Below are positions 8,356-13,852 of a DNA stretch of 35,916 bases, piece by piece (the first letter of the stretch is position 1; the number at the start of each line of letters is the position of its first letter). The DNA comes from Natronomonas aquatica (GTDB taxonomy: Archaea > Halobacteriota > Halobacteria > Halobacteriales > Haloarculaceae). The stretch spans positions 1-35,916 of the forward strand of contig NZ_JAHLKM010000024.1 of NCBI RefSeq assembly GCF_024449025.1, read 5' to 3'. Under the pieces are notes generated by a model that had not been told where the DNA came from, ran no database searches, and saw nothing but the letters and a program-made list of their open reading frames with translations. A program made the position numbers and the translations under genes.

Positions 8356-8380
8356 TCGCCGATACCTCGGCTGTCGCCGC

Positions 8381-8390
8381 GTATAAACTT
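8381..8390 (-). promoter_or_regulatory. TATA-like box for the MBL-HAD operon
   Basis: On the minus strand the sequence reads AAGTTTATAC and lies about 26-35 bases before the MBL gene ATG, the spacing of a leaderless haloarchaeal promoter. Confidence 0.6.
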
Positions 8391-8449
8391 TCGTTTCGCT
8401 CTATGGATGGTTTCGTTACCACTGTTCGGCTCGATCCCACCGTACTTAC

Positions 8450-8459
8450 CTTTATTAAC
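8450..8459 (+). promoter_or_regulatory. TATA-like box for the SDR/F420 operon
   Basis: CTTTATTAAC is centred about 28 bases before the ATG of a 15-codon leader ORF at 8483 and about 72 bases before the SDR gene. Transcription is therefore expected to start at or near the micro-ORF. Confidence 0.5.
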
Positions 8460-8482
8460 GATACCGGAGAACGATCCGGTCG

Positions 8483-8530
8483 ATGACACGGACAACGCGT
8501 ACGCCACACCCAGTGTGTGAACACCCATGA
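8483..8530 (+). CDS. Leader micro-ORF (15 codons) overlapping the SDR start
   Basis: ATG at 8483 opens a 15-residue frame (MTRTTRTPHPVCEHP) whose TGA (8528-8530) overlaps the tandem start codons of the SDR gene (ATG at 8527 and 8530). The micro-ORF begins at the distance from the TATA-like box where a leaderless mRNA would start, so ribosomes could translate it first and re-initiate at the SDR. The peptide is rich in Thr, Arg and Pro and resembles no known leader peptide. It may be fortuitous. Confidence 0.35.
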   Translation: MTRTTRTPHPVCEHP

Positions 8531-9312
8531 TGAGTCCGTTTTCAGTCGACGGACGGACGGCCGTGATCACCGGCTCGAGCCAGGGGATCGGCGAAACGAC
8601 CGCAAAGCGGTTCGCCGCTGCCGGCGCAAACGTCGTCGTCACCTCCCGATCGCCGGAGCGAATCGAAGCGGTCGCCGAGGAAATAAACGACAGCGACCGT
8701 CCCGGCGAGGCTATCGCGATCGAGTGTGATGTCCGGGATCGGGCGGCCATCGAGGCGCTCCTCGAGGCGACCGCCGGGGAGTTCGGACGGATCGACTCGA
8801 TGATCAACAACGCCGGCGCGTCGTTCACCGCGGCGTTCGACGAGCTCTCGGAGAACGGCTGGAAGACGATCGTCGACATCAACCTCCACGGGACGTTCCA
8901 CTGTGCTCAGATCGCGGGCCGACATATGCAACAGCAGGAAGGTGGGGGAACGATCGTCAACGTCGCCTCCATCGCGGGAACGATGGGGTCGCGGTCGATG
9001 AGCCACTACGGGGCCGCCAAGGCGGCCGTGATCAACCTCACGAGGTCGCTATCGGCCGCCTACGCGGATCACGGGATCCGGGTCAACTGCGTCGCGCCCG
9101 GGCTCGTCGGGACGCCCGGCGTCGCCTCCCAGCTTGGGATCGATCCGGCCGACGTCGACCGCGAGGACGTCGACAAGGCGATGGGCCTGCCGGCAGAGAT
9201 CGCCGACGTCATCCAGTTCCTTGCGAGCGACGCCGCCTCCTACGTCGTCGGCGAAACGATAACCGCCCAGGGTGTTCCACCGCTCGAGGACACACAGCGG
9301 CCGAACACATGA
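8527..9312 (+). CDS. Short-chain dehydrogenase/reductase (SDR)
   Basis: A 261-residue NAD(P)-dependent oxidoreductase of the classical SDR type. The cofactor loop TGSSQGIG (residues about 15-22), the NNAG motif (96-99) and the catalytic triad Ser...Tyr-x3-Lys (in VASIAGTMGS and SHYGAAKAAV) are present, and GLVGTPGV marks the usual turn after the active site. R/S residues after the first strand (TSRSPERI) suggest NADP preference. Two tandem ATG codons make the exact first residue uncertain. The stop overlaps the start of the F420-dependent oxidoreductase gene as ATGA. Substrate unknown. Confidence 0.92.
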   Translation: MMSPFSVDGRTAVITGSSQGIGETTAKRFAAAGANVVVTSRSPERIEAVAEEINDSDRPGEAIAIECDVRDRAAIEALLEATAGEFGRIDSMINNAGASFTAAFDELSENGWKTIVDINLHGTFHCAQIAGRHMQQQEGGGTIVNVASIAGTMGSRSMSHYGAAKAAVINLTRSLSAAYADHGIRVNCVAPGLVGTPGVASQLGIDPADVDREDVDKAMGLPAEIADVIQFLASDAASYVVGETITAQGVPPLEDTQRPNT

Positions 9313-10310
9313 CTGAACGGGATCTCTTTCTACCGGTGGCAGCACAGCCGAGCGTCGAGACGCTCGTCGAGGGGGCACGGCTCGGCGAGGACCTCGGGTA
9401 CGACACCGCGTGGCTCCCCGAGACGTGGGGCCGGGACGCGGTCACGACGCTGACCTGCATCGCACGGGAGACCGACGAGATCGGTGTCGGCACCTCGATT
9501 ATGCCGGTTTACTCCCGGTCGCCGGCGCTCATCGGACAGACCGCGACGACGCTTCAGGAAGTCTCGGAGGGCCGGTTCCGGCTCGGACTCGGCCCCTCCG
9601 GCCCGCTCGTCATCGAGAACTGGCACGGCGTCGAGTTCGGGAACCCGCTGCGCCGGACCCGCGAAACCGTCGAGATCGTCAAACGCGTCCTCTCGGGCGA
9701 ACCGGTCGAATACGACGGGGAGATATTCGATCTCGAAGGGTTCAGGCTCCGGTGTGATCCCCCTGACCCGGTACCGGCCGTCGATACAGCCGGGATGGGG
9801 CCGAAGGCGGTCGAACTCGCGGGGCGTTTCGCCGACGGCTGGCATGCGCTTTTGTTGACCCGGGAAGGCCTCCGGGATCGGCTGGAAGATTTCGACCGCG
9901 GCACCGAACTCGGCGACCGGGACCGATCCGAACAGCGGGTCTCGCTGTCTCTGACCTGCTGTGTGCTTGAGGACGCCGAAGAGGCGAAACGGCTCGTCAG
10001 ACAGCACGTCGCCTTTTATGTCGGCGGGATGGGGTCCTACTACCGCGACAACCTCGCACGACAGGGACACGAGGCGGCTGCAAACGAGATCTACGACCGC
10101 TGGCAGGACGGCGACACCGACGGCGCGATGGCGGCGCTGTCGGACGACCTCCTCGAACGGCTCGCGGTCTGGGGAACGCCCGAGACTGCCCGTGAGCGAT
10201 TCGAACGGTTCACCGGCATCGACGGCGTGGCTGCGGTGTCGGTTTCGTTCCCGCGGGCGGCGGACATCGATCAGATCCGCTCGACGATGCGGGCGCTCGC
10301 CCCCGAATGA
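9309..10310 (+). CDS. LLM-class F420-dependent oxidoreductase (NP1902A-like)
   Basis: A 333-residue luciferase-like TIM-barrel flavin/F420 enzyme. It shows the family pattern: an N-terminal strand with LFLPVAAQPSVETLVEGARL, DTAWLPETWGRD, then IGVGTSIMPVYSRSPALIGQ and GRFRLGLGPSGP. The C-terminal half contains the insertion RVSLSLTCCVLEDAEEAKRL and a closing helix. Haloarchaea have a characteristic set of these enzymes, and the sequence resembles the group named after Natronomonas NP1902A; that subfamily name is from memory. Translational coupling to the SDR suggests both oxidoreductases act on related substrates, possibly successive steps of one carbonyl or alcohol conversion. This link is inferred. 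Confidence 0.88.
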   Translation: MTERDLFLPVAAQPSVETLVEGARLGEDLGYDTAWLPETWGRDAVTTLTCIARETDEIGVGTSIMPVYSRSPALIGQTATTLQEVSEGRFRLGLGPSGPLVIENWHGVEFGNPLRRTRETVEIVKRVLSGEPVEYDGEIFDLEGFRLRCDPPDPVPAVDTAGMGPKAVELAGRFADGWHALLLTREGLRDRLEDFDRGTELGDRDRSEQRVSLSLTCCVLEDAEEAKRLVRQHVAFYVGGMGSYYRDNLARQGHEAAANEIYDRWQDGDTDGAMAALSDDLLERLAVWGTPETARERFERFTGIDGVAAVSVSFPRAADIDQIRSTMRALAPE

Positions 10311-10390
10311 ACGGGTGGGCCCTCACCTCGCTATCGCTGTAACCGAGATCGACTCCGAGCACGCCGTTCTCCCGACGGGATCGCCCGACA

Positions 10391-10400
10391 ATTTATATAC
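10391..10400 (+). promoter_or_regulatory. Strong TATA box not followed by an ORF
   Basis: ATTTATATAC is a near-ideal archaeal TATA box in a GC-rich intergenic stretch. About 27 bases downstream, around 10421, transcription should start, but the first ATG (10423) meets TGA at its third codon. This points to a non-coding transcript. Confidence 0.65.
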
Positions 10401-10420
10401 GAACACGGGGCCAGCCCTCC

Positions 10421-10586
10421 TATGCGTTGAGCGATCGACGGCGGGTCGCCGAGGCGGGAGCAGAGCGGACCGATGAAGGAGGTGCCGGGTCGGCCGCTCG
10501 CTGTGACCCACGGCTCGCCGAACGAAAGCGGGTCACCTGTTCGCCAGTTCCCGGCCAGCCGCGACCGGCCGCAGCCTCAACGTTTT
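10421..10586 (+). ncRNA. Candidate structured non-coding RNA
   Basis: About 165 bases following a strong TATA box, with no protein-coding frame of its own. The ends pair: CGTTGAG at 10425-10431 is complementary to CTCAACG at 10576-10582, which is followed by TTTT at 10583-10586 as a termination signal. Inside, GTGACCC (10503-10509) pairs with GGGTCAC (10530-10536), enclosing a smaller CGG/CCG hairpin, and GGCC at 10553-10556 can pair with 10567-10570. The 3' end overlaps the last codons of the convergent zinc-ribbon gene. I looked for hallmarks of RNase P RNA, SRP RNA and C/D box RNAs and did not find them. It may be an H/ACA-like guide or a new sRNA. Confidence 0.45.
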
Positions 10587-10864
10587 CCGAGCGCCCGCCC
10601 GGCGTCCGTCGTCCCGTGGCGCACGAAGGAGAGATAGAAGCCCCGGCCGCAGCCGTCGGCGTCCGGATCGCGTGTCGTCTCGTCTTCACCGCACTGAAAC
10701 CGGACGCCGTCGATCCGTTCCCGCTCGTAGTCGTCATCGGCCGCAACGTACTCCCAGCCCTCGAGCGGGTACGGCGTAACGGACTTGTCGGCGAGATATC
10801 CCTCTCGCTCGAGTTCGACGACCGTCTCACAGTGCGGACAGTAGTACGTAACGGGAGTACTCAT
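10577..10864 (-). CDS. Small zinc-ribbon protein
   Basis: A 95-residue protein with an N-terminal CPHC (residues about 9-12) and a later Cys pair in FQCGEDETTRD...GCGRGFYLSF, consistent with a zinc ribbon whose second half has been expanded by an acidic loop. Haloarchaea encode many small zinc-finger proteins of unknown role; this could be one of them. The frame is open upstream, but ATG 10864 gives the natural MSTPVTYYCPHC start. It is divergent from the glutaredoxin gene across 100 bases. Its 3' end overlaps the candidate ncRNA on the other strand, so antisense interaction is possible. Confidence 0.72.
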   Translation of the reverse strand: MSTPVTYYCPHCETVVELEREGYLADKSVTPYPLEGWEYVAADDDYERERIDGVRFQCGEDETTRDPDADGCGRGFYLSFVRHGTTDAGRALGKR

Positions 10865-10934
10865 ACCGCTATTAGACGTCGCGGACGCTTGGCCGTGTCG
10901 GTGTCGGTAGTCCCGATCGGGGTTCCGGGCGTCG

Positions 10935-10943
10935 GCTTTATTG
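10935..10943 (+). promoter_or_regulatory. TATA-like box for the glutaredoxin gene
   Basis: GCTTTATTG lies 22-30 bases before the glutaredoxin ATG, matching a leaderless haloarchaeal promoter. Confidence 0.5.
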
Positions 10944-10964
10944 TCTCGGCCACGTACGCCCGGT

Positions 10965-11234
10965 ATGACGATCACGTTCTATCGCCTGGAGGGGTGTCCC
11001 TTCTGTGAGGACGTCCTCGCCAGACTCGAGGAATTGGACGTCCCGTTCGACAGCGTCCGGGTCGAAGGCCTGCACTCCGAGCGTGATACGGTGAAAGCGG
11101 TGACCGGCCAGCGGCAGGTTCCGGCCATCGTCGACGACGCCTACGGTGTCTCGATGAGCCAGTCGGTACGGATCATCGAGTACCTGGAGACAACCTACGG
11201 GGACGCTGACCCGACCGGAGCCGTCGACGGCTGA
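10965..11234 (+). CDS. Glutaredoxin-family thiol protein
   Basis: An 89-residue thioredoxin-fold protein. The dithiol active site CPFC is at residues 10-13 (EGCPFCEDVLARLEEL), the cis-Pro loop is QVPAIVDD, and a C-terminal helix carries SMSQSVRIIEYLETTYG, which resembles the glutathione-S-transferase N-domain/glutaredoxin signature. Haloarchaea use gamma-glutamylcysteine instead of glutathione, so that is the likely low-molecular-weight thiol partner (established for the group, not seen here). The shorter start at ATG 10965 is chosen because the TATA-like box is about 25 bases upstream. Confidence 0.88.
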   Translation: MTITFYRLEGCPFCEDVLARLEELDVPFDSVRVEGLHSERDTVKAVTGQRQVPAIVDDAYGVSMSQSVRIIEYLETTYGDADPTGAVDG

Positions 11235-11305
11235 CCCAGACCGCGGGCGATCCCGTCATCCGGCTTCCTCGCCCCCGGACGGGGCAAGTTCGGCAGTGAC
11301 GGGTA

Positions 11306-12061
11306 TCACCTGGAGAGGTCCTCGACCAGCCCCGGCAGCAGTTCCGCGACGTCGGCGCGGAAATCGTACGTTGCGATGTCGGAGAGGTCTGTCGGATCGA
11401 GGTTGACGATACAGAGCGTTCCACCAGACTCGACCGCATGTCGCGGCAACGAGGCGGCGGGTTCGACGGTCAAAGACGATCCGACTGCCAGGAAGACGTC
11501 GGCGTTCCGCGAGACCGTCCGTGCCCGAACGAGATCATCTCTCGGGAGCCGTTCGCCGAACAGCACAACGTCCGGTTTGAGGAGCCCGCCACAGCGGGTA
11601 CAGGTCGGCGGTGCTTCGCCGTCCTCGACACGTTCCATCACGGGACCGACGTCGAAGCGATGATCGCACTCCGTACAGACGACTCGCCGGCCGTTGCCGT
11701 GGATCTCGATCGGGTCCTCGTTGCCGGCGGCCTGATGGAGCCCGTCGACGTTCTGGGTAACGAGCGTATCGAGGTGACCGGCCGCTTCGAGGTCCGCAAG
11801 CGCCTCGTGGGCCGCATTAGGCACGACGTCGCCGCCGAAGACCTCTCGAACCATTTCGACGCGTTCGCGCCAAAACCCCTCGGGATCGGCACGGAACCGC
11901 GAGATATGGAAATCGTCAGGGTCGTACTTCGTCCAGATCCCGTCCTCCGAACGGAAATCCGGGATCCCGGACGCCGTCGAAACGCCCGCCCCCGTCATCG
12001 CGACCACGGAGTCAGCCCGGGCGATCGACCGGGCCAACGCGGTACGTTCCTGTCGGTCCAT
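11306..12061 (-). CDS. Sir2-family NAD-dependent protein deacylase
   Basis: A 251-residue sirtuin that removes acyl groups from protein lysines using NAD+. Visible motifs: GAGVSTASGIPDFRS (NAD-binding), the QNVDGLH motif, the catalytic His in EIHGNGRRV, two zinc-binding pairs CTEC and CTRC, then VGSSLTVEPAASLP and IVNLDPTDLSD for the ribose/adenine site. The frame extends to a TTG at 12088, but ATG 12061 (MDRQERTALARSIARA) is the better start. It lies downstream of the Lrp-type regulator on the same strand, so co-transcription is likely. Candidate targets in archaea include chromatin proteins and acetyl-CoA synthetase; none is evident here. Confidence 0.94.
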   Translation of the reverse strand: MDRQERTALARSIARADSVVAMTGAGVSTASGIPDFRSEDGIWTKYDPDDFHISRFRADPEGFWRERVEMVREVFGGDVVPNAAHEALADLEAAGHLDTLVTQNVDGLHQAAGNEDPIEIHGNGRRVVCTECDHRFDVGPVMERVEDGEAPPTCTRCGGLLKPDVVLFGERLPRDDLVRARTVSRNADVFLAVGSSLTVEPAASLPRHAVESGGTLCIVNLDPTDLSDIATYDFRADVAELLPGLVEDLSR

Positions 12062-12138
12062 ACGCTTTGGTTCGGGATCGCCGGACAAAACCGCTGTGGC
12101 GCGAGACGAGCGAAAAGCGGGAACGCCGCACCGTGGGA

Positions 12139-12564
12139 CTACTTCAGTCGTTCCTGCAGAAAAGAGGGGTGAGCGGCCGTCACGCCCTCGATCGAGAGGA
12201 TTTTCTCGCGGATCGCCTCGCCGACCTCGTCGCCGTCGGCCGCACGCACCTCGGCCATCAGCATGTGGTCGCCACTGGAGGTATACAGCGACTCGACGAC
12301 GTCGAGGTCCTTCAACTCGCGCGTGACCTCGACGTAGCGTTCGCTCGTGACGTCGATTCCGACCAGGGCGATCGATTTCCCGGAGAGCTTCTTCGGGTCG
12401 ATGTCGGCCGAATACCCGACGATGACGCCCTCCGATTCGAGCTTGTCGATATATTTCCGGACGGTCGGTTTCGATACGTTCGCTCGTTCGGCGATCTCGG
12501 TGTAGGAGGCCTGGGCGTCGTCCTCGAGGACGGCGAGTATCCGCTCCTCCGTTCCCGCGCTCAT
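12139..12564 (-). CDS. Lrp/AsnC-family transcriptional regulator
   Basis: A 141-residue feast/famine regulator. The N-terminal winged HTH (residues about 6-55) contains ERILAVLEDDAQASYTEIA followed by RANVSKPTVRKYIDKLE; the C-terminal RAM (ligand-binding) domain contains KSIALVGIDVT, LYTSSGDHMLMAEVRAAD and a final IEGVTAAHPSF. The frame is open upstream, but ATG 12564 gives the standard start and lies just after the operator/promoter at 12570-12597. It precedes the sirtuin gene. Lrp proteins commonly repress their own promoter and respond to amino acids; the effector here is unknown. Confidence 0.93.
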   Translation of the reverse strand: MSAGTEERILAVLEDDAQASYTEIAERANVSKPTVRKYIDKLESEGVIVGYSADIDPKKLSGKSIALVGIDVTSERYVEVTRELKDLDVVESLYTSSGDHMLMAEVRAADGDEVGEAIREKILSIEGVTAAHPSFLQERLK

Positions 12565-12569
12565 AGAGG

Positions 12570-12597
12570 GATATTTTACGTCCGCGGAAAAATATCT
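12570..12597 (-). promoter_or_regulatory. Palindromic operator overlapping the Lrp gene promoter
   Basis: GATATTTT (12570-12577) and AAAATATC (12589-12596) form a perfect 8-bp inverted repeat with an 11-base spacer. The distal arm read on the minus strand (AGATATTTTT) sits 24-33 bases before the Lrp ATG and doubles as the TATA box; the proximal arm lies over the expected transcription start. A regulator bound here would block the promoter, so autorepression is likely by inference. Confidence 0.6.
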
Positions 12598-12744
12598 TCC
12601 GAAGCGGAAAACGGACCGACCGAAGCCGGCTCTCGTCGGCTCGGTCCCACCGGGCGGCGCGGAACTCCCTTCCTCGGGAGAATCCCGGCTAACAGCGGTA
12701 CTGCGGTGGGGTAGGCTTAAGAGGGAGCCGCCGGGAACGGGTGT

Positions 12745-12900
12745 ATGATCACAGACGGTATCGGCCGCGACTGGCGAGCCGATCGTGAAAGCGAGCCGAT
12801 CGACGTCAGTGGCCACGGGGACGGACCGCTCCGGAGCGGTGTTACGACGGTACCGGCGACGTCGACGGCGAACCGATCCACCGCCGTCCGGAGCGAGTGA
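12745..12900 (+). CDS. Possible 51-residue ORF coupled to the thioesterase gene
   Basis: ATG at 12745 opens a 51-codon frame whose TGA (12898-12900) overlaps the thioesterase ATG (12900) as TGATG. A TATA-like GCTTAAG lies about 25-32 bases upstream, so the ORF would start a leaderless transcript. The product (MITDGIGRDWRADRES..., rich in Ser, Thr and Arg) is not recognised and lacks membrane segments. It may be a real small protein or a translational leader for the downstream gene. Confidence 0.35.
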   Translation: MITDGIGRDWRADRESEPIDVSGHGDGPLRSGVTTVPATSTANRSTAVRSE

Positions 12901-13343
12901 TGACCGGCCCGGAATCGCTCCCGGAGGATGTTCGGGACGGGTTCGAGACCGAACTCGACGACCACGGGCTCTTCTCGTGGTTGGACCTCGAGTTCGTCAC
13001 GCTGGAACCCGGACGCGTCGTCTTCGGAATCCCCTTCGAGGAGAAGTTCGCGAACCTCGTCTCGGGGGCCGTTCACGGCGGCGTGACTGCCTCGGCGATG
13101 GACACGGCCTCGGCATTCGCGCTGCGCTCGACGTTCGACGATCCCGTCTCCGCGCAGGTGACGACGACGGATCTCGACGTCCGGTACGTGAACGCGGCCC
13201 GCGGGGACCTCCGGGTCGAGGCGACCGTCGTCGAGGCCGGCGGAACCATGGGGTACACCGACTGTGAGGCCACGACCGCCCACGAGGGCGAACGGAAAAC
13301 CGTCGCCACCGGTGGCACGAGCTACAGACTGTTCCGAGAATGA
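12900..13343 (+). CDS. PaaI-family hotdog-fold thioesterase
   Basis: A 147-residue hotdog-fold protein likely to hydrolyse acyl-CoA thioesters. The active-site region is NLVSGAVHGGVTASAMDTA, with the HGG turn and an Asp on the long helix as in PaaI; the C-terminal sheet includes LDVRYVNAARGDLRVEATVVEAGG. A GTG three bases upstream (12897) is an alternative start, but the ATG overlapping the preceding TGA fits coupling. Its stop overlaps the MaoC gene start (ATGA), so the two hotdog-fold enzymes form an operon acting on acyl-CoA substrates. Exact acyl chain unknown. Confidence 0.9.
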   Translation: MTGPESLPEDVRDGFETELDDHGLFSWLDLEFVTLEPGRVVFGIPFEEKFANLVSGAVHGGVTASAMDTASAFALRSTFDDPVSAQVTTTDLDVRYVNAARGDLRVEATVVEAGGTMGYTDCEATTAHEGERKTVATGGTSYRLFRE

Positions 13344-13843
13344 CCGACGAGACAACGGCTACGAACACGAACGACAGTACCGACGACGCGGACGCCGACG
13401 CAGACGGTGTCTTCCATCTGATCGAGGAGGGCGACGCCTACGTCACACAGGGGCGGACGATCACGGACGCCGACGTGATGAACTTTGCAGGCGTCTCCGG
13501 GGACTTCAACCACATCCACACCGACAAAGAGCGGATGGCCGATTCGATGTTCGGCGGCCGGATCGTCCACGGGATGTTCGTATTGAGCGCGGCGACCGGG
13601 CTCGTCTGGCAACACCGATCGGTTGAGGAGCGCGAGGCCGTCGTCGCGTTCTACGGCATCGACAACCTTCGGTTCCGGCGGCCGGCGTACGTCGGCGACA
13701 CGATCCGCGTCTCGATGGAGGTCGAAGAGACGCGAAAAAAACCCGACGGTCCCGGGAACGGGACGGTCCGGTACGCGATGTCGGTAGAAAACCAGGACGG
13801 GGAGACCGTCCTCTCCTGTGAGATGATCTCGCTTCTGGAATAA
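13340..13843 (+). CDS. MaoC-like (R)-specific enoyl-CoA hydratase
   Basis: A 167-residue hotdog-fold hydratase that adds water to enoyl-CoA or works in related CoA chemistry. After an acidic, Thr/Asp-rich N-terminal extension (residues 1-22), the core has GRTITDADVMNFAGVSGDFNHIHTD, which is the hydratase signature with catalytic Asp and His, then FGGRIVHGMFVLSAATGL and FRRPAYVGDTIRV. Coupled translation with the thioesterase gene suggests a shared role in acyl-CoA metabolism, perhaps polyhydroxyalkanoate precursors or branched-chain fatty acid breakdown. It ends only nine bases from the convergent carB gene. Confidence 0.92.
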   Translation: MTDETTATNTNDSTDDADADADGVFHLIEEGDAYVTQGRTITDADVMNFAGVSGDFNHIHTDKERMADSMFGGRIVHGMFVLSAATGLVWQHRSVEEREAVVAFYGIDNLRFRRPAYVGDTIRVSMEVEETRKKPDGPGNGTVRYAMSVENQDGETVLSCEMISLLE

Positions 13844-13852
13844 ACGAGCGCG

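Noticed and set aside
10421-10586. RNase P RNA, SRP RNA or C/D box RNA identity for the candidate ncRNA
   Set aside because: Length is too short for RNase P or SRP RNA, and the conserved GGAAAGTCC-like, GGAAGG/AGCAGC and RUGAUGA...CUGA boxes were not found.
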